A stretch of 64,000 bases of DNA from PCC-6802 sp943367755 (GTDB lineage Bacteria; Cyanobacteriota; Cyanobacteriia; Pseudanabaenales; Pseudanabaenaceae), in NCBI GenBank assembly GCA_943367755.1, contig CALRKB020000015.1:20393-84392 (forward strand), in the 5' to 3' direction. Below the pieces are notes generated by a model. It was not told the DNA's origin and searched no databases. It saw only the letters and a program-made list of their open reading frames with translations. Below, in pieces: positions 49,907-59,297 of the stretch. The first letter of the stretch is position 1; the number at the start of each line of letters is the position of its first letter. The position numbers were made by a program, and so were the translations under genes.

Positions 49907-49941
49907 GGGAAAAAGTGGGGATTGTAGTGGGGGAAAGTGGG
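49907..49941 (+). promoter_or_regulatory. G-run cluster (G-quadruplex-like) in a divergent promoter region
   Basis: Four G-runs (3, 4, 5 and 3 G) are separated by 7, 8 and 5 nt, each preceded by AGT, between the divergent ComFB and NB-ARC genes. The pattern is visible; quadruplex formation is not proven. Confidence 0.35.
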
Positions 49942-50103
49942 TAATTTAAAACTAGGGTTTTGCTCTGTACACCACCACCAAGTGATCGCATTCACAAACT
50001 ATTGGCGATCTGGGGGCAGTATTCCCAGCTAGGGGTTACCCCATTTAGCTCCTAAAAAGGATCGCTGTATACTAGCTTTCTAGAGCAAAAGAATTCATAA
50101 AAC

Positions 50104-51435
50104 ATGACAGTCGATGAGGCTCTGATAATTCTAGACAGCATACTGCCGCGTAAACCGCTCGGTCAGGTTTATGAGTTAGTGTTCCGTGAGTCATGGGAGG
50201 GAAAAACATACAGTCAGATTGCTGATGCAACAAGTTATGACTACGACTACATCAAAGAGAGCGGAGCCTTTTTGTGGCAGTCGCTTTCAGAGGCTCTGAA
50301 TGAGAGAGTTACTAAAAAAAATATACGTTCGGTGTTCAGGCGTTATCGAGACGCTAGTCCTTTAGAAGAGGAAGACTATAGTAACATCGACCATCCTCAC
50401 GGGGGTGACTGGATAGATTGGGGTGAAGCACCAGACGTTTCGTTATTTTATGGACGCGTTGATGAGTTAGTTAACCTTGAAGAATGGATAGTCGAGGATC
50501 GCTGTCGAATAATATCGATTCTGGGTATGGGTGGCATGGGCAAGACTGCTCTAGCCATAACGCTAGCTGAGGAAATCCAATCCTATTTCGAGCGCATTAT
50601 CTACAGATCGCTGCGTAATGCTCCGCCCTTAGAGGAGGTACTGCAAGACTTAATATGTTTTTTGTCGCGTTCACCTAAAGCAAGCTTGCCTCAAACCCTT
50701 GAAGGCAAGATTTCGTTCTTGGTTGAATGCCTCCAGAACCAACATTGTCTGATCGTGCTAGATGGCGTCGAATCTATTTTGTGTAGCGGCAAACTGTCTG
50801 GTATTTATTCCCAAGGTTATGAAGCTTATGGTGAATTGTTAAAACTGATCGGTGAGTATCAGCATCAGAGTTGTCTGATGTTGACCAGTCGAGAACAATT
50901 AAAGGAAATTGCTATGCTGGAAGGCTCCCGCGTTAAATCTCTATATTTGAGAGGATTGGGCGTGGAAGAGGCAAAAGAAATCTTTAAGGAAAAAGGGAAA
51001 TTTCGAGGCTCGGAGGCAGAATGGGAATTATTAGTTGCCCACTTTGGAGGCAATCCGCTGATCCTGAAAACTTTGGCTTCATCAGTGCAGGAGTTCTTTG
51101 CGGGTAATATTTCTCAGTTTATTATGACACTGGGCCAAAATCGATGGCTGTTTGGAGATATTCGGACGATATTGGATCGGATGTTTGAGCGCCTTTCTGT
51201 GGCAGAACAGCGTCTTATGTATTGGTTGATTGTCGTACAGGAAATTCCACCCCTATCAGATCTTTCATCCGATACATTACCCACTAAATCCTTACAGGAG
51301 TTTCTAGCAATTGTGGATTCATTGCGGCGGCGATCGCTGATTGAAAAGACCGCAACCGGTTTCGAGCAGAAACCCTTAATTAAGGAATATGTGAAAGAGA
51401 AATTAGTAGAGATGATTTATTGCGATCGCACTTGA
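50104..51435 (+). CDS. NB-ARC (STAND) ATPase without C-terminal repeat domain
   Basis: 443 aa. N-terminal about 1-85 is a small helix-turn-helix-like effector/adaptor (VYELVFRESWEGKTYSQIADATSYDYDYIKES) known from vWA-MoxR-associated cyanobacterial STAND proteins. NB-ARC follows: P-loop LGMGGMGKTALA (139-150), LIVLDGVESI Walker B, TSRE sensor and FGGNPLILKTLAS (GxP motif), then a winged helix (about 360-440). The usual WD40 or TPR sensor repeats are absent, so the protein ends after the winged helix. It could be a truncated form or use a separate sensor, such as the secreted pentapeptide protein downstream, although that one is exported. Confidence 0.87.
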   Translation: MTVDEALIILDSILPRKPLGQVYELVFRESWEGKTYSQIADATSYDYDYIKESGAFLWQSLSEALNERVTKKNIRSVFRRYRDASPLEEEDYSNIDHPHGGDWIDWGEAPDVSLFYGRVDELVNLEEWIVEDRCRIISILGMGGMGKTALAITLAEEIQSYFERIIYRSLRNAPPLEEVLQDLICFLSRSPKASLPQTLEGKISFLVECLQNQHCLIVLDGVESILCSGKLSGIYSQGYEAYGELLKLIGEYQHQSCLMLTSREQLKEIAMLEGSRVKSLYLRGLGVEEAKEIFKEKGKFRGSEAEWELLVAHFGGNPLILKTLASSVQEFFAGNISQFIMTLGQNRWLFGDIRTILDRMFERLSVAEQRLMYWLIVVQEIPPLSDLSSDTLPTKSLQEFLAIVDSLRRRSLIEKTATGFEQKPLIKEYVKEKLVEMIYCDRT

Positions 51436-51518
51436 TGGGCCGTATAAGTTGCAAAGTATTGCTTTCTGCAATAAATCTGCTACATTGACACCCATCAATG
51501 CATCTTTAACCAAAGGCT

Positions 51519-52334
51519 ATGAAACTGAGAACCCTCACTGCGATCGCATTACTAACATCCTTAACACTTGTTGGTACAGCACAGGCCGAAAATATCCAGC
51601 ATCTCAGCCGAGCCATGTCAGGTGAATGCCAAAAATGCGACCTCAAAGGCTCAGGATTAGTCTTTGCCAACCTCAAGGGGGCAGATCTAGCTGGTTCCGA
51701 TCTTAGCGATGCCAATCTCAGCCGTTCTAATCTCAGTGGAGCCAAACTAAATAAGGTGAATTTGTCTCGGGTTTCTTTGCTGGGTGCTGACCTTAGGGGG
51801 GCCGATCTCAGTGGAGCCGATCTCAGCGGTGCTGACCTCAACGGCGCGGACCTAACCGGCGCTAATCTCAGTGGTGCAATTCTAAACGGTGCCGATCTGC
51901 GCAAAGCCATTTTGACCAATGCCAATTTCGAGAATGCGGACTTTACAAATGCATACCTGCGTGGAGCTATAGATATTCCGACTACGGCAGTTAAATCAGA
52001 GGACTTTTATGCTTGGGGCGTAGAAGAGGCGCGTCGAGGCAACCATCGAGGTGCACTTGAGCAGTTCAATCAGTCATTAACTATCGATCCTAAATTTGCC
52101 TACTCTTATATGGCGCGTGCCATTTCTCGCAAGCAATTAGGCGATCTTCAAGGGGCAATTTCTGACTCGCAACTGGCAGAGACATTTTTCCAGGAGCAAA
52201 AGAATGAAGAGGGCGTTAAAGTGTCGAAGGATTTAACTAAAGCGCTGCAAACTCCTGCTGATAGTGGTGGAGATGGCTTCGGTGGCATTATTAATGTGGT
52301 TGGCTCAGTTCTGCTTAAGTTGTTTTTGCACTAG
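51519..52334 (+). CDS. Secreted pentapeptide-repeat protein with TPR
   Basis: 271 aa with a signal peptide (1-23, TAQAE). After CQKC (a CxxC pair, about 36-41), about 22 pentapeptide units of the A(D/N)LSG type span roughly 44-150 and should form a right-handed quadrilateral beta helix. A TPR-like helical part follows (about 160-240, WGVEEARRGNHRGALEQFNQSLTIDP). The DNA of the repeats is correspondingly repetitive (GCCGATCTCAGTGG). The function is unknown; such proteins are abundant in cyanobacterial periplasm and thylakoid lumen. Confidence 0.9.
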   Translation: MKLRTLTAIALLTSLTLVGTAQAENIQHLSRAMSGECQKCDLKGSGLVFANLKGADLAGSDLSDANLSRSNLSGAKLNKVNLSRVSLLGADLRGADLSGADLSGADLNGADLTGANLSGAILNGADLRKAILTNANFENADFTNAYLRGAIDIPTTAVKSEDFYAWGVEEARRGNHRGALEQFNQSLTIDPKFAYSYMARAISRKQLGDLQGAISDSQLAETFFQEQKNEEGVKVSKDLTKALQTPADSGGDGFGGIINVVGSVLLKLFLH

Positions 52335-52459
52335 GATGAAGCCCGCTGCGTCGAATTAATCGAATCAGAGGAAATTGATATTACCAAACCCAAAATATAA
52401 GTTTGTTACTTAGTATTAAACTTAATTAAGAATTAAGAAGTACTAGTTGTATAGAACCT

Positions 52460-52942
52460 ATGGATATCCAAATCCCAGATTCATTAAAGCCGTTTGTGAC
52501 CTTTTTTCACCCTGTAATGATGGCGCTCACGCTTATGTTAGCGATCTATGCATTCTATCTGGGTATTCAGTCGCGGCGATCGCGCAGTGCCACGGGTGCC
52601 GAAAAAAAAGCCATGATGGAGGCCAGGTATGGCAACAGGCATTTTCAAGTTGGTTCGATATTTTTAGTGTTAATGGTTTTAGGTAGCGTTGGGGGGATGA
52701 CCGTAACCTTTATCAACAACCAAAAGTTATTTGTCGGGCCTCACCTAATTGCGGGATTGGGATTAGCTAGTCTTGCCGCTGTGTCCGCTGCTCTAGCACC
52801 ATTAATGCAGCAGGGTAAAGAATGGGCACGCATTACCCACATCACCATTAACGTTGTACTTGTGGGTATCTTTACATGGCAGACCGCCACTGGGTTTGAG
52901 ATCGTGCTAAGGATTTTAGATCAGATGTCGAAAGCTACATAG
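52460..52942 (+). CDS. DUF4079 membrane protein
   Basis: 160 aa with four hydrophobic helices (about 13-33, 65-83, 92-112, 125-145). FFHPVMMALTLMLAIYAFYLGIQSRRSR at the start and HFQVGSIFLVLMVLGSVGGM, VGPHLIAGLGLAS, WARITHITINVVLVGIFTWQTATG match DUF4079, a cyanobacteria- and plastid-specific family with conserved His residues in the helices that suggest heme binding. It converges on the apc operon. Confidence 0.88.
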   Translation: MDIQIPDSLKPFVTFFHPVMMALTLMLAIYAFYLGIQSRRSRSATGAEKKAMMEARYGNRHFQVGSIFLVLMVLGSVGGMTVTFINNQKLFVGPHLIAGLGLASLAAVSAALAPLMQQGKEWARITHITINVVLVGIFTWQTATGFEIVLRILDQMSKAT

Positions 52943-53035
52943 CCTTACATCAACTTTCACTCAGCAACGACAAACCCTACCCCGTTTGCCTATCAATCCA
53001 AGCTTCAGACTGATTAGGAGAACAGAGTAGGGTTC

Positions 53036-53070
53036 TACTACATTTAAGTTGTTTCACGTTAAATGTAGTA
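53036..53070 (-). terminator. Hairpin at the end of the apc operon
   Basis: TACTACATTTAA (53036-53047) pairs perfectly with TTAAATGTAGTA (53059-53070), directly after the apcC stop codon. A second pair, AACCCTAC/GTAGGGTT, spans 52973-53034. One or both should end or stabilise the apcABC transcript. Confidence 0.55.
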
Positions 53071-53071
53071 A

Positions 53072-53275
53072 CTACAGCAAACCAGTATTCGCACCGGCTT
53101 TACCAGTAGCAAGCTCAACTTTGACAATCTTGCCACCCATTTTCATAATGCGCTGCTGTTCAGCAAACCAGTTGCTGAATGGCACTAACTTAGTAAAGAA
53201 GGTATTTTGCAACTCACGCTGCGTCCGAATACGAGTTTGGCTCGGTACACAAGCTGTGACTTTAAACATGCGCAT
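53072..53275 (-). CDS. apcC: Allophycocyanin core linker, 7.8 kDa
   Basis: 67 aa, basic, matching the small core linker throughout (MRMFKVTACVPSQTRIRTQR, NTFFTKLVPFSNWFAEQQRI, GGKIVKVELATGK). It caps the ends of the allophycocyanin trimers in the phycobilisome core. It is the last gene of apcA-apcB-apcC on the minus strand, 184 bp after apcB; the spacer contains an 18-bp perfect palindrome at 53342-53359. Confidence 0.97.
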   Translation of the reverse strand: MRMFKVTACVPSQTRIRTQRELQNTFFTKLVPFSNWFAEQQRIMKMGGKIVKVELATGKAGANTGLL

Positions 53276-53341
53276 AGCGAGGCATTCTCCTGGAAAAGTG
53301 ATAATTATTGATAATTAAAGAGTGTATCTAAATAGTTACAA

Positions 53342-53359
53342 GCCTAATTTAAATTAGGC
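53342..53359 (-). repeat. 18-bp perfect palindrome between apcB and apcC
   Basis: GCCTAATTTAAATTAGGC, self-complementary, in the spacer before apcC. In the mRNA it could form a small hairpin that lowers read-through or protects the apcAB 3' end, consistent with apcC being needed in lower amount. Confidence 0.5.
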
Positions 53360-53459
53360 GGTGAAACTACTGTCACTAGTCAAAACACTGAAACCAATTT
53401 GTTTAGTCTGCAATGCTTTAACTGTGGCTATCTAGTTCCACCGCCATTAAGAACAAGGC

Positions 53460-53942
53460 TTATAAGCCAGAGCAAATGTAGTCTAGATAGACACCCATTT
53501 CCTTGCCAGCATCAGCACCAACTAAAGAAGCGGTAACTTCTTTGATAGCTTGGATAGCTTGTACTGTGGTAGAGATGGGAACGCCTAGAGAGTTGTAGGT
53601 TTCCTTCAAGCCGTTGAGTACGCGCTCATCGAGGATAGAAGCATCGCCAGCTAGCATGGCATAGGTGGCATAGCGGAGGTAGTAGTCCAAGTCACGGATG
53701 CAAGCAGCATAGCGACGAGTGGTGTACATGTTGCCGCCGGGACGGGTGGTATCAGTGTACAGCATGGACTTAGCCACAGCTTCTTTAACGATGGCAGAAG
53801 AATTAGCGCTAATGGTTGCAGAAGCACGAACGCGCAACTCGCCAGTAGCAAAGTAGCCTTTTAGCTTTTCAAGGGCAGCACTATCAAGATATCGGCCTTG
53901 AACGTCGGAGGAGTTAATAACGGAGGTAATTGCGTCTTGCAT
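53460..53942 (-). CDS. apcB: Allophycocyanin beta subunit
   Basis: 160 aa globin-like phycobiliprotein. The chromophore-binding Cys is in YAACIRDLDYYLRYATYAM (near residue 81), and MQDAITSVINSSDVQGRYLD is the standard N-terminus. It pairs with ApcA to form the allophycocyanin monomer of the phycobilisome core. It follows apcA in the operon by 104 bp. Confidence 0.98.
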   Translation of the reverse strand: MQDAITSVINSSDVQGRYLDSAALEKLKGYFATGELRVRASATISANSSAIVKEAVAKSMLYTDTTRPGGNMYTTRRYAACIRDLDYYLRYATYAMLAGDASILDERVLNGLKETYNSLGVPISTTVQAIQAIKEVTASLVGADAGKEMGVYLDYICSGL

Positions 53943-54046
53943 TTTTGATATATCTTCTAGTTGGTTTGCAATTATGGTTATAGTTTGAAACAGAATTCAG
54001 AACTAGGAATTGAAGTTTTTACCAATCCCTGGATGCTAATTTCTGA

Positions 54047-54532
54047 CTACTGCAGAGCACCGGCGAGATAGTCAAAATAATAGCCAGCTTCGGCAGCGTC
54101 TTCGCCAGACAGCAGGCTAGAAGCAACGTTCTTAGCAGCGCGTATGCCTTCGACCAAACCGGAAAGTGGAACATCTAAGGATTTGTACATTTCCTTAGCT
54201 CCGACCACACCAATTTCTTCAATTGGAGTGACATCGCCCGCAACAACACCATAAGTGATTAAACGCAGATAGTAATCTAGGTCTCTGAGGCAAGCAGCGG
54301 TCATTTCTTCGCCGTATGCACTGCCACCAGGAGAGACAAGGTCAGGACGCTTCTGGAACATTGCGTCGCCAGCTTGCTTGACGATGCGCTCGCGAGATTC
54401 GGTCAAGGTTTGAGCAATACGCACACGACGCGCACCAGAGCTAACAAAGCCCTTAATCCGATCCAATTCACCGGGGCTCAAATAGCGGGCTTCAGCGTCC
54501 GCATTCACGATAGACTTCGTGACTACACTCAT
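54047..54532 (-). CDS. apcA: Allophycocyanin alpha subunit
   Basis: 161 aa. MSVVTKSIVNADAEARYLSPGELDRIKGF is the conserved N-terminus, and the phycocyanobilin Cys is in TAACLRDLDYYLRLITYGV. AGGAAA lies just before the ATG. It is the first gene of the apcABC operon here; apcE, which often lies upstream, is not present, and cphA is the next gene upstream. Confidence 0.98.
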   Translation of the reverse strand: MSVVTKSIVNADAEARYLSPGELDRIKGFVSSGARRVRIAQTLTESRERIVKQAGDAMFQKRPDLVSPGGSAYGEEMTAACLRDLDYYLRLITYGVVAGDVTPIEEIGVVGAKEMYKSLDVPLSGLVEGIRAAKNVASSLLSGEDAAEAGYYFDYLAGALQ

Positions 54533-54976
54533 CTAACTATTTCCTCCAATAGAAAAAAGTAAATAAAAAAAGAATCATAACGTTACGCCTCGCCACACAT
54601 TCACTACACACCGGAGCTTTGCAGCTACTTTGTGTATGCGCTTTTGTGGCTATGCTGCACTAAGTTACTAAGTTACAAAAAGGGCGATCGCACTATGAAT
54701 AATGGAACCGCAATTCTCTTAATTTAGAAAAGTATGCGACCTAAGACAACCGTACTTACTCTATTTAGTTCATACGTCATCTTAAGCATTAAAAGCATTA
54801 AATCACAGTGTTAGCGCTTTTGAGTAAAGTAACTTTCGCCAACAATCTAATTCTTATACATTGCGTTGCACAGTATCTTTATTGCATAACACTTCTTAAC
54901 AATTATTTGCTAGCCGCCCTCAAATCAACCTGCCCCCTACTGCAGGAAATTACTTAAAAAAGGATGGCGATCGCTG
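54533..54976. promoter_or_regulatory. apc operon upstream region
   Basis: 444 bp without a gene between cphA and apcA. It should hold the strong minus-strand apcA promoter and leader. A short direct repeat (AAGCATTA twice) lies near 54784-54800. No exact promoter boxes are assigned. Confidence 0.45.
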
Positions 54977-57628
54977 TTAAAGGGTGACAGCACTGGAGGG
55001 GAATGAACCCACTGCCGATCCATTGCTATTTAAGTTGTCTTTATAGACTGGTGGTTGTCTCGCTTCAATCATTTCGATCGAACGCTCTACCTTCTCCGGG
55101 AAGATCACAACTAGAGAATGATCTGGCGCAGTGTCTAGGGCGGTGGTGAGAGCTTCAATTTCATCGAGAATAATCTCGTAGGGTAAATTGGGGCTGATCG
55201 ATGCGATCCCTTTTTGCAGCAGGGTTGCAACTTCATGGGGAGCGCGACCGCGCCGATCGCCATCTTCTTTGATAATGATGCGATCGAACATGTCGGCGGA
55301 AATCTGGCCAAGTTCTTCGATGTCAGCATCGCGGCGATCGCCTGGTGCCCCAACTACACCGATGCGTTCGCCATCCCAGGTATTAATAAAGCCAGCGATC
55401 GCCCTGTAGCCAGCGGGATTATGGGCATAGTCGAGCAAGACATGGAATCTGCCTAGGTCGAATAGATTCATCCGGCCTGGGGTTTGATGGGCTGAGGCCA
55501 CAAAGCTATTCAATGCTGTACGAATATCCTCAATTCTTACACCCTGGGCAAAGGCGGCTAGACTAGCAGCGAGGGCATTCTGAATCATAAAAGGAGTCTT
55601 ACCACCCAACGTCAGCGGTACGTTAACGGCTTGCTCGATGCGTAACGTCCAGTCACCCTTAAGAATTGATAGGTAGCCATTTTCGTAGACTGCGGCTAAG
55701 CCACCTTGCTGGGTGTGTGCTGCAATTATGGGGCTCTCAGGATGCATACTAAAGTAGGCCACCTGCGCCTGCACTTTATTTGCCATTGCCGCCACTAGGG
55801 GATCGTCAGCATTCAGTACGGCATAGCCACTCGGGAAAGCAGATTGTACGACTACGCTCTTGAGATTTGCCAACTCTTCAACTGTGTCGATGTCACCCAA
55901 GCCCAAATGATCGGCCTGGACATTAAGCACAACGCCAACATCGCAGCCATCAAATCCTAAACCAGAGCGTAAAATGCCGCCCCGTGCTGTTTCTAAGACT
56001 GCGACTTCAACTGTGGGATCGCGCAGAATTACCTGAGCACTGAAGGGGCCTGTGGTATCGCCTTTTTCTACTAACCAATCCCCGACGTAAATACCGTCGG
56101 TGGTAGTGTAACCGACCACACGTTGGGTTTGCTTAAAGATATGGGCAATCAGGCGTGTAGTTGTGGTTTTGCCGTTGGTGCCGGTAATGGCGATGATCGG
56201 AATGCGCGAAGGTGCCCCAGGAGGGAATAACATCTCAATTACTGGTTCCGCAACGTTGCGGGGGATGCCTACACTAGGAGCAGTATGCATGCGGAAACCT
56301 GGTGCAGCATTCACCTCAACAATTACGCCATCTGTAGCATGGAGGGGTTGAGAAATGTCTGTTGTTACGACATCGATACCAGCAATATCTAGGCCGATAA
56401 TCTTGGCAACCCGCTGAGCTAACCATACATTCTCAGGGTGAATATCGTCAGTGCGATCGACAGCAATACCACCCGTACTGAGGTTAGCAGTGGCACGCAA
56501 GTAGCAAATTTGTTCTAGCTCTAGAACTGTTTCCAAGGTAAAGCCTTGGCGATCTAATAGATCGTAGCTGGTGCGATCTAGATCGATTTTGGTCAGGACG
56601 TTATCGTGCCCCTCCCCACGACGGGAATCTTGGTTGGTAATCTCGATGAGCTGCGCGATCGTTGATATTCCATCGCCAACTACATGGGCAGGGACGCGCT
56701 CTGCCACAGCGACCACACGACCGTTAATGACTAGAACGCGGTGATCGCTCCCCCGATGAAATCTTTCCACGATCACTTCTTCGGAAACTTCTCTAGCTAG
56801 CTCGAAAGCATCTTCGGCAGCGATCGAGGTTCGCACGTCGATACTGATGCCGCGACCGTGATTGCCGCTCAGTGGCTTCACCACAATGGGAAACCCGCCC
56901 ACTTCAGCGATCGCATCTTCCATGTGCTTTAGCGATCTAATCGTTGTCCCTTTAGGTACGGGTACGCCGGAATCTCTGAGAATACGCTTGGTTCCTTCTT
57001 TGTCACAGGCTAGTTCTACGCCTAGAATACTGCTGAAGTTACTTAGAGTTGCCTGAATGCGTTTTTGATAGACGCCATAACCTAGCTGGGTCATAGCACG
57101 ACAGCCCAGTTCTAACCAGGGGATGCGTCGTGCTTTAGCCTCGGCCACAATCGACTCCGTACTGGGGCCAAGCTGAGAGTCTAATTTTAGCTCTAAAAGA
57201 TCCTGTAGATCCTTGTGCAGTTCTGCCTTGGGGTAGTCACCGCTATCAATAACGCTTTGGCATAAACGCACAGCAGCGCGGGCGGCATATCTACCTACCT
57301 GCTCTGACTGATATTCAAACACTACTTGGTAGATCCCTGGCGTGGCGGTGGGGCGGGTAGTACCAAAGCTGACGGGCATATCAACCAATTTTTGCAGTTC
57401 GAGCGCAATTTGCTGTACCAGGTCGGGGACACTTGGCTCATCATCCAAATCGCCGATATTGTCAAAGCCGAGATTCGCTAAAACTGGCTTAAGACTGTGG
57501 AAAAAAGCAACAACATGCTGGGGGGAACTGCCTAAATCCTCTAAATCTAACCTGATTGTGACCAACTGGTGGCACTGAATATGCCATTGATTTGGGCCGC
57601 GCAAAGTCTGAATCTTAAGGATTTTCAT
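54977..57628 (-). CDS. cphA: Cyanophycin synthetase
   Basis: Polymerises aspartate and arginine into the nitrogen reserve cyanophycin. 883 aa in three parts: N-terminal domain (about 1-160), ATP-grasp domain that adds Asp (about 210-470; KPLSGNHGRG 251-260, VEVNAAPGFRMH) and a Mur-ligase-like domain that adds Arg (from about 480; P-loop ITGTNGKTTTTRL at 481-493, then VLNVQADHLGLGDI and LLDYAHNPAGYRAI). The length is standard. The cyanophycinase gene cphB, a frequent neighbour, is not next to it. Confidence 0.97.
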   Translation of the reverse strand: MKILKIQTLRGPNQWHIQCHQLVTIRLDLEDLGSSPQHVVAFFHSLKPVLANLGFDNIGDLDDEPSVPDLVQQIALELQKLVDMPVSFGTTRPTATPGIYQVVFEYQSEQVGRYAARAAVRLCQSVIDSGDYPKAELHKDLQDLLELKLDSQLGPSTESIVAEAKARRIPWLELGCRAMTQLGYGVYQKRIQATLSNFSSILGVELACDKEGTKRILRDSGVPVPKGTTIRSLKHMEDAIAEVGGFPIVVKPLSGNHGRGISIDVRTSIAAEDAFELAREVSEEVIVERFHRGSDHRVLVINGRVVAVAERVPAHVVGDGISTIAQLIEITNQDSRRGEGHDNVLTKIDLDRTSYDLLDRQGFTLETVLELEQICYLRATANLSTGGIAVDRTDDIHPENVWLAQRVAKIIGLDIAGIDVVTTDISQPLHATDGVIVEVNAAPGFRMHTAPSVGIPRNVAEPVIEMLFPPGAPSRIPIIAITGTNGKTTTTRLIAHIFKQTQRVVGYTTTDGIYVGDWLVEKGDTTGPFSAQVILRDPTVEVAVLETARGGILRSGLGFDGCDVGVVLNVQADHLGLGDIDTVEELANLKSVVVQSAFPSGYAVLNADDPLVAAMANKVQAQVAYFSMHPESPIIAAHTQQGGLAAVYENGYLSILKGDWTLRIEQAVNVPLTLGGKTPFMIQNALAASLAAFAQGVRIEDIRTALNSFVASAHQTPGRMNLFDLGRFHVLLDYAHNPAGYRAIAGFINTWDGERIGVVGAPGDRRDADIEELGQISADMFDRIIIKEDGDRRGRAPHEVATLLQKGIASISPNLPYEIILDEIEALTTALDTAPDHSLVVIFPEKVERSIEMIEARQPPVYKDNLNSNGSAVGSFPSSAVTL

Positions 57629-58135
57629 AGTTTAGGTACTTTTGGATATATCCCAGATGTTTATTCTCCAGCCTAGGATTCTAGCTACTCTGCCGATTTT
57701 ATTTTGTAATAAATAAACAAAAAGCAAAAAGTTAAGGCTGTTAGGGTGAGGAGATTGAGGACAAGCGATCGAAAATATTTTAGCGGTGCATTGATATTAG
57801 AGGTGCTCTGCTGCTTTTTTCTAGCATCCCTGACTACTTGCTCATCAGGTTTGAGTGCAAGCGGTTTGTCGTAGGCAATTACTGCTTAATTATAGCGCCC
57901 AAATTTAGCTAGCCATATCCCAATACTGTTCGGATAACCCCTCAGCAACGTTGGATAACGGGCTGTATGCCGCATTCTTTGGTTGGTCAAATTTAGTGTT
58001 TTTCCTTAACCGAATATTGAGCCATATCCCCCTGGCGAACCAAGCGTTGGAGTAGTTATCTCGATTTGCAAAAGATGTTTCAGGTCATCTTACCTGACTA
58101 GTGTTTTGGTAGCGATCCCCCTAGTGCGATCCCAG
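57629..58135. other. Intergenic region upstream of cphA
   Basis: 507 bp. Only one small plus-strand frame (57746-57874, listed separately) looks noteworthy. The cphA promoter should be near the left end, reading leftward; no clear boxes are assigned. Confidence 0.4.
57746..57874 (+). CDS. Possible 42-aa lipoprotein-leader-like peptide
   Basis: A GTG start with TTAGG upstream encodes a basic start (MRRLRTSDRKYFSG), a hydrophobic core (ALILEVLCCFFLASL) and TTCSSG, resembling a lipobox though Thr at -1 is atypical, then stops after eleven more residues. It may be a truncated lipoprotein gene or chance. Confidence 0.25.
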   Translation: MRRLRTSDRKYFSGALILEVLCCFFLASLTTCSSGLSASGLS

Positions 58136-59293
58136 CTAGCTAGACAACTCGTCTGGCTGAGTGGGAGGAATGACATCGATTCTACCGGGGACAGGTTTGC
58201 GAGCAGGTTGAAATCCAGAAAGCATCTTAGAAAGCTGTAATGCGTCTAAGGCTGGTCTGGCTTCGCGGATCTTGTGCCATACCGATCTAGCCATTAGCAA
58301 TCCGTGGCTTCTGTTTGCAGCTTGAATTTGCTCGAAATAAGCCTCGCGCTCAGGCTGGTAGTCGGCGGATGAGACCCAGAGGGGATATTTTTCATCACCT
58401 ACCTGCTGCTGCACAATCCTGGCTACCTGGGACATTAATTCGGGATAGAGCCAGGTATAGGCCGGATGGACAGTGAGCTGACAGCGATGTGCTGGTTGGA
58501 TATCTTGTGTAGTCTGTTTTGGGGCGATCGGGCGGTGGATCAGCACTGAGAAGTAGCCGATCGCGGCTTTGCGCTGAGGTTCGTAGACATAGCCAGATAC
58601 CTCTTGCATGCCATTGAGCGTATACTGGGCATGATTGACCAGGCGATCCAAAAGACTGGGACGAAAATCATTAACGCTGATATCGTAGATCTGTCGAATC
58701 TGGGGCGGCATGGCGGCAGTATCTAGTTGATAGAGCAGAATGGCATCGGCATTGCTCACGGGCAATAAATTGGGCAGGTCAGGCTGATGTTGCGCCAACT
58801 CTGTTAGTGCGTCGGCGGAAATCTCCCAATCAGTGAGTTGGGCTAGAGGCTGGAACCCATTCTGGCGGTAGAGGGCGATCGCATCTTTAGCGTTGACATC
58901 GACTTCTAGCAGCCAGGTGCGTGCCTCCCAGCAAGACTCCAAACAATAGCGAATTAATTGCGTACCGATCGCGGAGCGAGAGCTGGCAGGATCGACTTCG
59001 ATTTCATCGATTTGCCAGGTGCTGCGGCTGCTGTTGGATGGGGAGACACGAATAAATCCCAGAATCTGCCCATTTGCTTCCGCTACATACGCACGAAACA
59101 AATGCCTTAAGGGATTGGGGAACCAACTGACAAATTTGACTAGGGGGAACCAGTTTCTGGCTTTACGGGTATAGTGAGTTGATTCTGACGACGCAGCACT
59201 CAAACTCCCCGCTAATTGCAACTGTTCGATGGTTTCCAGATCGCGGTGCTGTACTGGGCGAATTGTACTGCCTGCTGGCGAAAAAGCTTGCAT
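58136..59293 (-). CDS. GNAT family N-acetyltransferase with C-terminal extension
   Basis: 385 aa. The GNAT core is N-terminal: IRPVQHRDLETIEQLQ, FRAYVAEANGQILGFIRVSP, then IDEIEVDPASSRSAIGTQLIRYCLESC (acetyl-CoA loop, degenerate R/Q-x-x-G-x-G) and LEVDVNAKDAIALYRQNGFQPL. The C-terminal about 200 residues may be a second degenerate GNAT-like domain. The substrate is unknown. The CofE-like gene lies 4 bp upstream, so the two are co-transcribed. Confidence 0.85.
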   Translation of the reverse strand: MQAFSPAGSTIRPVQHRDLETIEQLQLAGSLSAASSESTHYTRKARNWFPLVKFVSWFPNPLRHLFRAYVAEANGQILGFIRVSPSNSSRSTWQIDEIEVDPASSRSAIGTQLIRYCLESCWEARTWLLEVDVNAKDAIALYRQNGFQPLAQLTDWEISADALTELAQHQPDLPNLLPVSNADAILLYQLDTAAMPPQIRQIYDISVNDFRPSLLDRLVNHAQYTLNGMQEVSGYVYEPQRKAAIGYFSVLIHRPIAPKQTTQDIQPAHRCQLTVHPAYTWLYPELMSQVARIVQQQVGDEKYPLWVSSADYQPEREAYFEQIQAANRSHGLLMARSVWHKIREARPALDALQLSKMLSGFQPARKPVPGRIDVIPPTQPDELSS

Positions 59294-59297
59294 AGTT

